Source: WHSW01 sp963828755 (GTDB taxonomy: Bacteria > Actinomycetota > Thermoleophilia > Solirubrobacterales > 70-9). Taken from it: DNA of 64,000 nucleotides. The notes below the pieces were generated by a model. That model made no database searches. It saw only the letters and a list, made by a program, of their open reading frames with translations, and was not told the origin of the DNA. This document shows positions 35,947 through 45,670 of the stretch, piece by piece (position 1 is the first letter of the stretch; each line of letters begins with the position of its first letter). The translations under genes were made by a program, and so were the position numbers. Where the stretch lies: the NCBI GenBank assembly GCA_963828755.1, contig CAWHFY010000014.1, forward strand, positions 1 to 64,000, read 5' to 3'.

Positions 35947-37422
35947 ATGGAGCTTCGCGAGCTGCTCGCCGGGGCCGACGTGATCGAGATCGTCGGCGAT
36001 CCCGACGCCGACATCTCAGGCCTCGCCTACGACAGTCGTCAGGCGGGCCCTGGCGTCCTCTTCTTCGCGATCCCCGGGTTCACCGCCGACGGCCACGAGT
36101 TCGCGCCCTACGCCGTCCAGGCCGGCGCGACCGCGGTCGTGGTCGAGCGCCGGCTCGAGCTCGAGCCGTTCGTCACCCAGGCGATCGTGCGCGACGCCCG
36201 TGCGGCGATGGCGCACGCGGCGGCGCGCTTTTTCGGCGAGCCGACCGACGAGCTGCGGGTCGTCGGCATCACCGGCACGAACGGGAAGACGACGACGGCG
36301 TTCCTGGTCCGCCACATCCTCGAGCGCGCCGGGATCCAAACCGGGCTGCTCGGGACCGTGAAGCGGATCGTCGGCGGCGTCGATGAGCCGGTCGAGCGCA
36401 CGACCCCCGAGGCGATCGAGTTGCAGGCGACCTTCCGGCGCATGGTGGAGGCGGGGGACCGCGCCTGCGCGATGGAGGTCTCCTCGCACGCGCTCAGCCT
36501 CAACCGGGTCGACGGGATCCGGTTCGCGGTCGGTGCGTTCACCAACCTGACCCAGGACCACCTCGACTTCCACGCCGACATGGAGGACTACTTCCTCGCC
36601 AAGCGCCGCCTGTTCGAGGGCGGCCGCGCCGAGCGTCTGGTCACCAACATCGACGACCCCTACGGCGACAAGCTCGCCGCCGAGTTCGACCCGATCACCT
36701 TCTCGGCCACTGGCGACGAGCGCGCCGACCTGCGCGCCGTCGACCTGCGCTTCGACGCCTCCGGGTCGACCTTCCGGCTGGCGACCGCGGACGGCGAGGC
36801 GGACGTCGAGTTGCCGCTGCCCGGCCGCTTCAACGTCGAGAACGCCCTGTGCGCGCTCGCCTGCGCGTCGGCTCTCGGAGTCGGTCTGGGCGACGCGGTC
36901 GCGGCGCTGGCGAGCGCCGACCGGGTGCCGGGCCGCTTCGAGCCGGTGAACGAGGGCCAGCCGTTCGCGGTACTGGTCGACTACGCGCACACGCCGGACT
37001 CGCTCGAGAACGTGCTCGTCTCGGCGCGCCAGATCACCGCGCCCGGCGGGCGGCTGATCTGCGTCTTCGGCTGCGGCGGCGACCGCGACCGCGACAAGCG
37101 GCCGCAGATGGGGGAGATCGCCGACCGGCTCGCGGACGTCGCCGTGGTCACCTCCGACAACCCGCGCTCCGAGGACCCGGACTCGATCATCGCTGAGATC
37201 TCCGCGGGCATGGGCGCCGGCGGCTCGCGGATCGAGATCGAGGCCGATCGGCGAGCGGCGATCGCGCTCGCGCTCGTCGAGGCGGAGCCGGCCGACACGG
37301 TCGTGATCGCGGGCAAGGGACACGAGCAGGGCCAGGAGTTCGAGCGGGGTCGCAAGCTGCCCTTCGACGACCGCGAGGTCGCGCGCGAGGAGCTGCTCGC
37401 GCTCGCGGCGCCGAGCAGTTGA
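35947..37422 (+). CDS. murE: UDP-MurNAc-L-Ala-D-Glu:meso-diaminopimelate ligase
   Basis: Adds the third stem-peptide residue. It is 491 residues. ATP loop GITGTNGKTTTAFLVRHIL is at about 107-125, the carbamylated-Lys region follows, and GCGGDRDRDKRPQMG lies in domain 3. The residue-selecting motif DNPR (SDNPRSEDPDSI, about 404) indicates meso-diaminopimelate rather than lysine. The stop overlaps the murF TTG. Confidence 0.95.
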   Translation: MELRELLAGADVIEIVGDPDADISGLAYDSRQAGPGVLFFAIPGFTADGHEFAPYAVQAGATAVVVERRLELEPFVTQAIVRDARAAMAHAAARFFGEPTDELRVVGITGTNGKTTTAFLVRHILERAGIQTGLLGTVKRIVGGVDEPVERTTPEAIELQATFRRMVEAGDRACAMEVSSHALSLNRVDGIRFAVGAFTNLTQDHLDFHADMEDYFLAKRRLFEGGRAERLVTNIDDPYGDKLAAEFDPITFSATGDERADLRAVDLRFDASGSTFRLATADGEADVELPLPGRFNVENALCALACASALGVGLGDAVAALASADRVPGRFEPVNEGQPFAVLVDYAHTPDSLENVLVSARQITAPGGRLICVFGCGGDRDRDKRPQMGEIADRLADVAVVTSDNPRSEDPDSIIAEISAGMGAGGSRIEIEADRRAAIALALVEAEPADTVVIAGKGHEQGQEFERGRKLPFDDREVAREELLALAAPSS

Positions 37423-38783
37423 TCGAGCTCGCCCCCGACCGGATCGCGGCGGAGGTCGGCGGCGAGGTCGCCCGCGTCGGCGCGGGCGGCAGACCCGCCC
37501 GAGCGGTGATCGACTCGCGTGAGGTCGGGGTCGGCGACCTCTTCTTCGGCCTGCGCGGCAGCCGCTCGGACGGCGGCGAGCACGCCGCCGCGGCACTCGA
37601 CGCCGGCGCCTGGGGCGTGATCGTCGACCGCGACCGCGCCGCGACCCTCGCGAACAGCGACGGCGACGGCTGGGTGATCGCCGTGGACGAGCCGCTCGCC
37701 GCGCTGCAGGCCCTCGCCCGCGCCTGGCGGCGCGAGCTCGGCTGCCCGGTGGTCGGGATCACCGGCTCGACCGGCAAGACGTCGGTCAAGGACATCTCGC
37801 GGGCGCTGCTGCCGGGCCGCGTCCACGCGAGCCGTGAGAACTTCAACACCGAGATCGGCCTGCCGCTGACGATCCTCGCGGCCCCGGCCGAGACCGAGAT
37901 CCTCGTCCTGGAGATGGCGATGCGCGGGATCGGGCAGATCGCCGAGCTGTGCGAGATCGCCGAACCGGACGTCGCGGCGATCACCAACGTCGGCCCCGTC
38001 CATCTCGAGCTGCTCGGGACGGTCGAGGCGATCGCCGAGGCGAAGGCCGAGATCCTCAGCGGCCTCGGCCCCGACGGCCGCGCCGTCGTCCCGGCCGACG
38101 CGGAGGCGCTCGAGCCGCACCTGGCCGACGAGCTCGAGACGATCACCTTCGGCCCCGGCGGCGACGTGTTCGTGCGCGAGACCGAGGCGACCGAGACCGG
38201 GATCCGGGCGGCGATCGTGACCCCGGAGGGCGACGCGACGTTCGAGCTCGGCTTCACCGAGGCCTACAACCTCGCCAACTGCGCCTGCGCGATCGCGATC
38301 GGCGTCGCGGTCGGCGCCGACCCCGGGGCGATGGCCCGTCGGGTGGCGGACATATCCTTCTCGCGGCTGCGGGGCGAGCTGGTCCACCTGCCCGCAGGCG
38401 CCGTGCTGGTCAACGATTGCTACAACGCCAACCCGATCTCGATGCAGGCGGCGCTCGACCACCTCGCGTCGCTGGCACCGGCGGGGCGCCGGATCGCGGT
38501 GCTCGGCGGGATGGCCGAGCTCGGACCCGACGGCCCCGGCTATCACCGTGAGGCGGCGGCGCACGCGCGCGGGCTCGGGATCGAGCGCCTGGTCGGCGTC
38601 GGCGAGCTGGCCCGCGACTACGCCGCCGACGAGTGGGCCCCGGACCCCGAGGCCGCTGTCGAGCTGATCGCCGGCTCGCTCGAGCCCGGCGACGCGATCC
38701 TGGTCAAGGGCTCGCGCTCGGTCGAGCTCGAGCGCTTCACCGACGCACTGGTCGCCCGGCTCGGCGCCGGTGACGGGCGATGA
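37419..38783 (+). CDS. murF: UDP-MurNAc-tripeptide:D-Ala-D-Ala ligase
   Basis: Adds the D-Ala-D-Ala dipeptide. It is 454 residues. ATP loop VVGITGSTGKTSVKDISRALL is at about 111-131, NFNTEIGLPLTIL near 143, NVGPVHLELLG near 189, and VNDCYNANPISMQAALDHL at about 331-349. TTG 37419 is the start that overlaps the murE stop; no better ATG lies nearby. The stop overlaps the mraY ATG. Confidence 0.93.
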   Translation: MIELAPDRIAAEVGGEVARVGAGGRPARAVIDSREVGVGDLFFGLRGSRSDGGEHAAAALDAGAWGVIVDRDRAATLANSDGDGWVIAVDEPLAALQALARAWRRELGCPVVGITGSTGKTSVKDISRALLPGRVHASRENFNTEIGLPLTILAAPAETEILVLEMAMRGIGQIAELCEIAEPDVAAITNVGPVHLELLGTVEAIAEAKAEILSGLGPDGRAVVPADAEALEPHLADELETITFGPGGDVFVRETEATETGIRAAIVTPEGDATFELGFTEAYNLANCACAIAIGVAVGADPGAMARRVADISFSRLRGELVHLPAGAVLVNDCYNANPISMQAALDHLASLAPAGRRIAVLGGMAELGPDGPGYHREAAAHARGLGIERLVGVGELARDYAADEWAPDPEAAVELIAGSLEPGDAILVKGSRSVELERFTDALVARLGAGDGR

Positions 38784-39799
38784 CCGCGGCGACGATCGAG
38801 ATCGGCGAGATCGCCTCGACCGCGATCGACCGCGGCGAGGTGCTGATCGCCGGGATGGCGGCGATGCTGATCACGATCTTTCTCGGCCCGAAGTTCATCG
38901 ACTTCCTGCGGGTGCGCGAGTTCGGCCAGCAGATCCGCGAGGAGGGGCCGCAGGAACACCACGCCAAGGCCGGGACGCCGACGATGGGCGGCCTGATCCT
39001 CTTCCTGGCGATCGCCGTCCCCTACCTGGTGCTCTCGAAGCGCGACACCGCCAGCCTCGCCGTGTTCGGCGTCGCGATCAGCTGCGCGGCGCTCGGCTTC
39101 GCCGACGACTTCACGAAGATCTCCAAGCGCCGCTCGCTCGGCCTCTCGGCGCGCTACAAGCTGCTCGGCCAGATCGCCATCGCGCTGGCGCTCTGGTGGG
39201 TCGCCTACGACGAGCTCGGGCTCGACCCGGTGCTCGAGTCGCGGATCTTCGACACCGAGATCTACCTCGGCCCGGTTCCCTACCTGCTGTTCGTCTTCCT
39301 GGTCATCGCCGGGGCCTCGAACGCCGTCAACCTGACCGACGGCCTCGACGGGCTGGCGGCGGGGTCGTGCGCGATCGTGCTGCTCGCCTACATGGCGATC
39401 ACGATCACCAACGGCCAGGCCGACCTGGCGCTGCTCGCCGGCTGCTTCGTCGGCGCCTCGATCGGTTTCCTGTGGTTCAACGCCTTCCCGGCATCGATCT
39501 TCATGGGCGACACCGGCTCGCTCGGATTGGGGGGCGCCATCGGGGCGTTCGCCGTGATGACGCAGACCGAGCTGCTGCTGATCATCCTCGGCGGGATCTT
39601 CGTGATCGAGGCGCTCTCGGTCGCGGTCCAGGTGATCAGCTTCAAGATGTTCCGCCGCCGGGTCCTGCTCATGGCGCCTGTTCATCACCACTTCGAGCTG
39701 ATGGCCTGGTCGGAGACGAAGATCATGCTGCGGTTCTGGATCATCGCCGCCGTCTGCTCGGGGATCGGCTACGTGCTCTACCAGAACAGCATCGGCTAG
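38780..39799 (+). CDS. mraY: Phospho-N-acetylmuramoyl-pentapeptide transferase
   Basis: Integral membrane enzyme that makes lipid I. It is 339 residues with about 10 TM helices. Conserved loops are EHHAKAGTPTMGGLI (about 58-72), the aspartate-rich GFADDFTKISKRRSLGLSARYK (about 111-132), and AVNLTDGLDGLAAG near 181. HHHFEL near the C-terminus is also conserved. It ends at CTAG, sharing three bases with the stop of the convergent SRPBCC gene. Confidence 0.95.
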   Translation: MTAATIEIGEIASTAIDRGEVLIAGMAAMLITIFLGPKFIDFLRVREFGQQIREEGPQEHHAKAGTPTMGGLILFLAIAVPYLVLSKRDTASLAVFGVAISCAALGFADDFTKISKRRSLGLSARYKLLGQIAIALALWWVAYDELGLDPVLESRIFDTEIYLGPVPYLLFVFLVIAGASNAVNLTDGLDGLAAGSCAIVLLAYMAITITNGQADLALLAGCFVGASIGFLWFNAFPASIFMGDTGSLGLGGAIGAFAVMTQTELLLIILGGIFVIEALSVAVQVISFKMFRRRVLLMAPVHHHFELMAWSETKIMLRFWIIAAVCSGIGYVLYQNSIG

Positions 39800-40212
39800 A
39801 CCTGTCGCCCTAGCCGGCGTCGGTGAAGGCCGTCGGCGGCCTCGCGCATCCGCCGGCGGCCGAGCATCACCGACCAGGGACCGGCGAGCGGGCCGTCGAC
39901 GTAGAGACGGTGCGTGACCTCCGAGCCGGGGCCGCGCCGCTCGACGATCCGCTCGTGGCCGACCCGGGCGCCGGGGAGCCTGTACTCGGTGACCAGGCGC
40001 CGCCCGGGCTCGAGCGACGTGACCACATGATGGGCCGTGCCGCCCTTGCGCAGCTTGACCCGGATCCCGGTGCCCTCGGCGAGCTCGTCGTCGCTGCTCT
40101 CGGCGCGCTCGACGTTCCGATCCCACTCGGACCATCGCGCCGGCTTCGCCCAGCGGGCCCAGACGGCGCTCGCCGGCGCGCTGGAGCGATCCGTGTGGCT
40201 GGTCTCGAACAA
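39796..40212 (-). CDS. SRPBCC/polyketide-cyclase-like protein
   Basis: About 138 residues with the START-like helix-grip pattern: SSAPASAVWARWAKPARWSEWDRNVERAE, GTGIRVKLRKGG, SLEPGRRLVTEYRLPGARVGHERIVE. These proteins bind hydrophobic ligands; the ligand here is unknown. The TTG at 40212 is the likely start, just after the stop of the upstream minus-strand gene. It lies opposite to the dcw genes, between mraY and murD. Confidence 0.7.
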   Translation of the reverse strand: MFETSHTDRSSAPASAVWARWAKPARWSEWDRNVERAESSDDELAEGTGIRVKLRKGGTAHHVVTSLEPGRRLVTEYRLPGARVGHERIVERRGPGSEVTHRLYVDGPLAGPWSVMLGRRRMREAADGLHRRRLGRQV

Positions 40213-40222
40213 CCCGGCGGCG

Positions 40223-40657
40223 TCAGGTCGGCAACGGGCTACCGGCGAAGGCGAAGAACCAGATCATCATCCCGATCGACGCGACGATCGCGGTGCCGAC
40301 GAAGACCGCCTCGACCGGCGTCAGCTTCTGGGACCCGGGCCGGTAGGGCTCGTCGCGCATGCTGCGGTTCCACGGATAGCGGACCGGCGGGGCGTCGTCG
40401 GCGGCCTGCCCGCGCGCCTGGATCACTCCGGCGATCATCAGGACGATCACGTAGCTGGCGAGGATGCCGACGAAGATGATCGCCGCGGTCGACCCCTCGA
40501 CGTGCTGGGCGCCGCGCGAGGACTGGATCAGCGACCCGATCCAGATCCATAGGAGCGGGATCCCGGCTCCGATCGCCGCCGCGGCCGCGATCTCGACGAA
40601 GAACCGCGCCGTCCTTCCGGAAGCGCGCTTGATCTTCGACTCGTCGTGCTCGGGCAT
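40223..40657 (-). CDS. Small membrane protein, unknown
   Basis: 144 residues with three TM helices: FFVEIAAAAAIGAGIPLLWIWIG (about 19-41), AAIIFVGILASYVIVLMIAGVI (about 58-79) and AVFVGTAIVASIGMMIWFFAF (about 117-137). The loop between TM2 and TM3 is cytoplasmic-type and charged. Not recognised. ATG 40657 is backed by TACCTT ending 6 bases upstream. It is followed by the SRPBCC gene after about 10 bases, so the two form a minus-strand pair inserted in the dcw cluster. Confidence 0.6.
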   Translation of the reverse strand: MPEHDESKIKRASGRTARFFVEIAAAAAIGAGIPLLWIWIGSLIQSSRGAQHVEGSTAAIIFVGILASYVIVLMIAGVIQARGQAADDAPPVRYPWNRSMRDEPYRPGSQKLTPVEAVFVGTAIVASIGMMIWFFAFAGSPLPT

Positions 40658-40663
40658 GCTGGG

Positions 40664-40669
40664 AAGGTA
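40664..40669 (-). promoter_or_regulatory. TANNNT -10 box (TACCTT)
   Basis: On the minus strand TACCTT ends 6 bases before ATG 40657. This is the promoter of the antisense gene pair inside the dcw cluster. Confidence 0.4.
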
Positions 40670-40699
40670 GCGGGGAGCCGCGGGGCGAAACTACTTGGG

Positions 40700-41997
40700 A
40701 TGCCCGATTCCAAGCCGAGACCGCCGCTTCCCGAGGGCCCATTCCTGGTCGTTGGCCTGGCCCGGTCCGGCCAGGCGGCGGCCCGCGTGCTCGCCGGCCG
40801 CGGCGAGCGCGTGATCGGGGTCGATTCCGGATCCCCCGAGGGCGCAGCAGGGCTCCGGGGTGCCGGCGTCGAAGTCATCCTGGATGGGGACGGAGTCGCG
40901 AGCATCGAGGGGGTTCGGTGCGTGGTCAAGAGCCCTGGGGTTCCGGCGAGCGCGCCGGCGATCGTCGCGGCTCGCGAGCGGGGGCTGGTGGTGATCGGGG
41001 AGCTCGAGCTCTCCTGGCGCCTGCTGCCGAACCGCTTCTGCGCGGTCACCGGCACCAACGGGAAAACCACGGTCGCCGAGCTCCTCGGCCACATCTGGCG
41101 CACCGCCGGTGAGCCGGTCGCCGTCGCCGGCAACGTCGGCCGCCCGCTCGCATCGCTGGTCGGCGAGATCGGCGACGAGGCCACGATCGTCTGCGAGGCG
41201 TCGAGCTTTCAGCTCGAGGACGCCGACCGCTTCGCGCCCGAGTGCGCCGTGCTGCTCAACATCGCCCCCGACCACCTCGATCGCCACGGCACCTTCGACG
41301 CCTATCGCGACGCCAAGCTGCGCGTGTTCGCGAACCAGGGCGAGGACGACGTCGGCGTCTACAACGGCTCCGACCCGGCGCTCGCCGGCGTCGAGATCCC
41401 CGGTGCGAGCGCGCAAGCTCGACTTCTCCACCCGAGTCGGCGAGTACCCGTTCTCGCTGCCGGGCCCTCACAACGCCGAGAACGCGGCCGCGGCGGCGGT
41501 CGCCGCGGAGGCGCTCGGGGTCGACGACCACGGGATCCGCGCCGGCGCTGGCGAGCTTTCCGGGGATCCCGAACCGGCTCGAGCGCGTCGCCGAGATCGA
41601 CGGCGTCCTGTTCGTGAACGACTCGAAGGCCACCAACGTCGCCGCGGCCGCCGCGGCGCTGCGCTCGTTCGACGGCGGCGTACGGGCGATCCTCGGCGGC
41701 TCGCTCAAGGGCGGCGACTTCGACGGGCTCGCGGAGCCGGTCGCCGAGCGCTGCACGGCCGCCTACCTGATCGGCGAGGCCGCGGAGCGGATCGAGCGCG
41801 AGCTCGAGCCGGCGCGCGCCGCCGGGGTCGAGATCCGCCGCTGCGACGACCTCGCCGCCGCCGTCGCCGCCGCGGCGGCCGACGCGAGCCCCGGCGAGGT
41901 CGTGCTGCTCGCCCCCGCGTGCGCCAGCTTCGACGCCTACCGCGACTTCGAGCAGCGCGGCGAGCACTTCCGAGCCCTGGTGGGGGCTCTTCGATGA
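40700..41997 (+). CDS. murD: UDP-MurNAc-L-Ala:D-Glu ligase (two frame breaks)
   Basis: Adds D-glutamate to the muramyl-alanine precursor. The N-terminal Rossmann part FLVVGLARSGQAAARVLA starts near residue 14, and the ATP loop is VTGTNGKTTVAELLGHI (about 116-132). LLNIAPDHLDRHG lies near 192. A +1 break near 41408 leads to KLDFSTRVGEYPFSLPGPHNAEN. Another near 41547 leads to FPGIPNRLERVAEIDGVLFVNDSKATN, the C-terminal substrate domain. After repair the length is about 432 residues, normal for MurD. ATG 40700 is used. The TGA overlaps the ftsW ATG. Confidence 0.9.
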
Positions 41998-43304
41998 GGA
42001 AGGGCAAGCGCTCCGCGACCCCGGTCGAGTACTCGCTCCTGCTCACCGCGACCCTGTGCCTGCTCGCCTTCGGCGTGGTGATGGTGTTCAGCGCCAGCTC
42101 GACCACCCAGTTGCTCGGCGAGTCCGGCGACAGCGCCTTCTACCTCAAGCGCACGTTGATCTTCGGCGCGCTCGGCCTCCTGCTCATGCACCTGCTCGCC
42201 AGGCGCGGCATCAAGGCGCTGCGCCCGCTCACGCCGCTGCTGCTCGCCGGCGCGTTCTTCCTGTGCGCGATCGTCATGCTCCCGGGCGTCGGGGTCGAGG
42301 TCAACGGCTCGCGTGCCTGGCTCGCGGCCGGCCCCGTGCAGATCCAGCCCTCCGAGCTGATGAAGCTGGCGCTGATCCTGTTCGCCGCCCAGCTGCTCGC
42401 CACGCGGCCCGAGATCGTCAAGGGCGGCGTCGGCGCGATGGCACCGGTGCTGACCGTGGTCGGCGCCGGGGTGTTCGTCGTGGGGGTGGGTGACCTGGGC
42501 ACGGCGCTGGTCACGTGCCTCGCGATCACCGCGCTGCTCGTCGGTGCCGGGGCGCGGCTGCGCGACATCGGCCTGCTCGCCGCGGGCGCCGCCGTGGTCG
42601 TGCTGCTCGCGGTCCTGATCGAGCCCTACCGCGTCGCGCGCATCACCTCCTTCCTCGACCCGGGCGGCGACCCCGGCGGCGCCGGCTTCCAGCTGATCCA
42701 GGCGAAGATCGCGCTCGGCTCCGGCGGCCTGTTCGGGGTCGGGCTGGGCGAGAGCCTTCAGAAGGCCTTCTATCTGCCCGAGGCCCACACGGACATGATC
42801 GCCGCGGTGATCGGCGAGGAGCTCGGCCTGGTGGGGATCGGCGGCCTGGTCGGCCTCTACGGGCTGTTCGGCTACGCGGGTTTCAAGATCGCCCAGTCCG
42901 CCCGCGACCGCTACGGCAAGCTGCTCGCCGCCGGGATCACCTCGCTGGTCCTGGTCCAGGCGCTGGTCAACCTGCTGGCCGTGTTCGGCCTCGCTCCGCT
43001 CACCGGGGTGCCGCTGCCGTTCGTCTCCTACGGCAACGCGAGCATGCTGGTGATGCTGGCCGGCGTCGGGCTGCTGCTCAACGTCTCACGCGGGGGCAGC
43101 GCCGGCTCGGCGCGCAAGCCGTCGAGCGCCGGTGGGAGACTGCGCGTCGTCGACGGCGGGCGCGTCGCCGGGCGAGCCGCCCGCGCCGCGCCCGCGAGGA
43201 GCGCCAGAGCCAGTGCCGCAACCAGCAAGGGTCGTGATCGCAGCCGGCGGGACCGCGGGACACGTGGTCCCGGCGCTCGCCGTGGCCGACGCGCTTCGGG
43301 CTGA
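41994..43304 (+). CDS. ftsW: Lipid II polymerase / division protein FtsW
   Basis: SEDS-family septal glycosyltransferase working with FtsI. About 10 TM helices fill residues 12-365. Conserved segments include VMVFSASS, GSRAWLAAGPVQIQPSELMKLALILF (about 103-128), the catalytic-loop region EAHTDMIAAVIGEELG (about 263-278), and GVPLPFVSYGNASM. The basic tail after about residue 370 overlaps murG by 92 bases as read. An alternative frame would end at 43237 with a GTGA overlap typical of this operon, so one more indel in the tail is possible. Confidence 0.92.
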   Translation: MRKGKRSATPVEYSLLLTATLCLLAFGVVMVFSASSTTQLLGESGDSAFYLKRTLIFGALGLLLMHLLARRGIKALRPLTPLLLAGAFFLCAIVMLPGVGVEVNGSRAWLAAGPVQIQPSELMKLALILFAAQLLATRPEIVKGGVGAMAPVLTVVGAGVFVVGVGDLGTALVTCLAITALLVGAGARLRDIGLLAAGAAVVVLLAVLIEPYRVARITSFLDPGGDPGGAGFQLIQAKIALGSGGLFGVGLGESLQKAFYLPEAHTDMIAAVIGEELGLVGIGGLVGLYGLFGYAGFKIAQSARDRYGKLLAAGITSLVLVQALVNLLAVFGLAPLTGVPLPFVSYGNASMLVMLAGVGLLLNVSRGGSAGSARKPSSAGGRLRVVDGGRVAGRAARAAPARSARASAATSKGRDRSRRDRGTRGPGARRGRRASG

Positions 43305-44324
43305 GGGCGCCGAGGTCAGCTTCCTCGGCGCCGCCGACCGCGCCGAGGCCGAGGTCGTCCCGGCGGCTGGCTACGAGATCGACCTGCTGCGCCTGCGCGG
43401 CCTCGACCGCGCCAACCCGGTCCGCGCCGCCGGCGCCCTGCGGCTCGCCGCTGCGGCGGTCCCCGAGGCGCGCCGCGTGTTGCGCCGTCGCGAGGCGGGC
43501 GCGGTGCTCGGCGGCGGCGGATACGTGGCCGGCCCGGCGGGCCTCGCCGCCTCGAGCCTGCGCCTGCCGCTCGTGCTGACCGAGGCCGACCGCCACCTCG
43601 GGCTCACCAACCGCCTGCTGGCCCGGCGCGCGCGGCGGGTCTGCCTCGCCTTCCCGATCGACGGCCTGGTCGGCGATCGCTACCTGGTCACCGGGACGGC
43701 CGATCCCGGCCGCGGTGCTCGCGGCCGACCGCGACGCGGCCCGGGAGCGCTTCGGGATCGCCGCCGCCGACGTTTGCCTGCTCGTCTTCGGCGGCAGCCA
43801 GGGCGCGCGCTCGATCAACCTCGCCGCGCTCGAGGCGTTCTCGGGCCCGGGCTCGGAGGGGCGCGCGTTTCACGTCCTCCACATCAGCGGCAGCCGCGAC
43901 TACGAGATCGTGCGCGAGGCCCTCGGCGCGGCGCCCAACCCGGACCGCTACACGCTGCTCGAGTACGAGCCCGGGCTCGCCGACGCGCTCGCCGCCGGCC
44001 GACCTCGTGCTCGCGCGCTCCGGCGGCTCGATCTTCGAGATCGCCGCCGCGCGTCGTCCGTCGATCCTGGTCCCGTATCCGTACGCGTCCGGGCGCCACC
44101 AGCACGCCAACGCCGAGTGGATGCGCGACGGCGGGGCGGCCCTCGTGATCGAGGACGACGAGCTCGACCCGGCGGCGCTGCGTGAGCTCGCCGGCGGGCT
44201 GCTCGCGGATCCGCCCCGGCTCGGGGCGATGGCGGACGCCGCCGCCCGGCTCGCGCGCCCGGACGCTGCGGCGCAGGTCGCGGCGGAGTTGCTCGCCGCG
44301 ATCGGCCAACCTAGGTTGCGATGA
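43213..44324 (+). CDS. murG: UDP-GlcNAc:lipid I GlcNAc transferase (two frame breaks)
   Basis: Makes lipid II on the inner face of the membrane. GTG 43213 is chosen because it puts the conserved start RVVIAAGGTAGHVVPALAVA at residue 6. LGGGGYVAGPAGLAA follows near residue 97. A +1 break near 43698 leads to VCLLVFGGSQGARSINL, the UDP-binding C-terminal fold. A second near 43996 leads to ARSGGSIFEIAAARRPSILVPYP, the UDP-GlcNAc loop. Repaired length is about 370 residues. The stop overlaps the murC ATG. Confidence 0.9.
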
Positions 44325-45670
44325 ACGACGACTGGAGCGGGCGCGAGCTGCACTTCATCGCGATCGGCGGCGCCGGGATGAGCGGCCTGGCGCTCGTCTG
44401 CCGCCGGCTCGGCGCCACCGTGACCGGCTCCGATCGCGCCGAGAGCACGTACCTGGAGCGGCTGCGGGCCGCCGGGCTCGAGCCGCGGGTCGGCCACGAT
44501 CCCGAGCTCGTCCCGGAGGCCGCCGAGGTCGTCGTCTCGACCGCGATCGCCGAGGACAACCCGGAGCTCGCCCGCGCCCGCGAGCGCGGCCAGCGGGTGA
44601 TCCACCGCGGCGAGCTGCTCGCCGAGCTGTGCCGGCTGCGGCGTCTGATCGCGGTCTCGGGCACCCACGGAAAGACGACGACGGCCGGGATGCTGGTCCA
44701 CGCGCTGCGCGCCGGCGGCGCGGACCCCTGCTTCTTTCTCGGCGGCGAGCTCCCGGGCGCCGGCGCCGACGGCGCACCGGCGAACGCGGGCTGGGGAACG
44801 GGGGAGTGGGTGGTCGCCGAGGCCGACGAGTCCGACGGGAGCTTCCTCGACCTCGCCCCCGAGGTCGCCGTGGTCACCAACGTCGAGCTCGATCACCACG
44901 CGCGCTGGTCGTCGCGCGCCGAGCTGCTCGGCGCGTTCGCCTCGTTCGCAGGCGCCGCATCGGGGGCGGCGGTGCTCGCCGGCGGCGACCTCGATGCGGT
45001 CGCCGCCGCGGCGCCGCGCTCGCTGCGCTTCGACGCCGAGTGCCCAGGCCCCGAGGCGCTGGCGCTGCTCGTGCCGGGTCGGCACAACGTCCTCAACGCG
45101 CGCGCCGCGCTCGCCGCGCTCGAGCTCGCCGGCGTCGACGTCGACGCGGCCGCCGCCGGGCTCGGCTCGTTCCCGGGGATGGTCCGCCGCCAGCAGCGCA
45201 AGGGCAGCCGCGCGGGCGCCGAGATCTACGACGACTACGCCCACCATCCGACCGAGGTCGAGGCGACCCTCGAGGCGCTGCGCGAGCTCGAGCCGCGGCG
45301 GCTGATCGCGGTCTTCCAGCCGCACCTGTACTCGCGCACGAAGGCGTTCGCGCAGCGCTTCGGGGCCGCGCTCGCCGCCGCCGACGTGGTCGGCGTGCTC
45401 GACGTCTACCCGGCCCGCGAGGAGCCGGTCGGGGAGCTCGCCGGGGTCAGCGGGCTCGACGTCGCCCGCGCGGCCGCCGACCACGCGGGCGGGCGCCCGG
45501 TGCTCTGGCTCGCCGACGCCGACAACGCGGAGCGGGTGCTCGGCCCGCGGCTCGGCGACGGCGACCTGCTGGTGACGATCGGCGCCGGCGACGTCTTCCG
45601 TCTCGGCGAGGCACTTGTGGAACGACAGCCGGCCACCTCTTCAGGCTTCGCTTCCGGGGGTGCCGGGTGA
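44321..45670 (+). CDS. murC: UDP-MurNAc:L-alanine ligase
   Basis: First stem-peptide ligase. It is 449 residues in one frame. IGGAGMSGLALVCRRLG is at about 15-31, and the ATP loop AVSGTHGKTTTAGMLVHAL at about 109-127. EADESDGSFLDLAPEVAVVTNVELDHH follows at about 167-193. The C-terminal domain holds YDDYAHHPTEVEATL and VFQPHLYSRTKAF. The stop overlaps the murB GTG. TAGGTT lies only 3 bases before the ATG and is probably not a promoter at that distance. Confidence 0.95.
   Translation: MNDDWSGRELHFIAIGGAGMSGLALVCRRLGATVTGSDRAESTYLERLRAAGLEPRVGHDPELVPEAAEVVVSTAIAEDNPELARARERGQRVIHRGELLAELCRLRRLIAVSGTHGKTTTAGMLVHALRAGGADPCFFLGGELPGAGADGAPANAGWGTGEWVVAEADESDGSFLDLAPEVAVVTNVELDHHARWSSRAELLGAFASFAGAASGAAVLAGGDLDAVAAAAPRSLRFDAECPGPEALALLVPGRHNVLNARAALAALELAGVDVDAAAAGLGSFPGMVRRQQRKGSRAGAEIYDDYAHHPTEVEATLEALRELEPRRLIAVFQPHLYSRTKAFAQRFGAALAAADVVGVLDVYPAREEPVGELAGVSGLDVARAAADHAGGRPVLWLADADNAERVLGPRLGDGDLLVTIGAGDVFRLGEALVERQPATSSGFASGGAG

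Noticed and set aside
43132..43304. Genuine 92-base overlap between ftsW and murG
   Set aside because: Kept as read, but not trusted: every other junction in the operon overlaps by about 4 bases, and another frame gives an ftsW stop at 43237 overlapping a GTG. An indel in the ftsW tail is likely but not proved.
44308..44320. TAGGTT as a leaderless promoter for murC
   Set aside because: It ends only 3 bases before the ATG, too close for a -10 box, and murC is already coupled to murG by an ATGA overlap.
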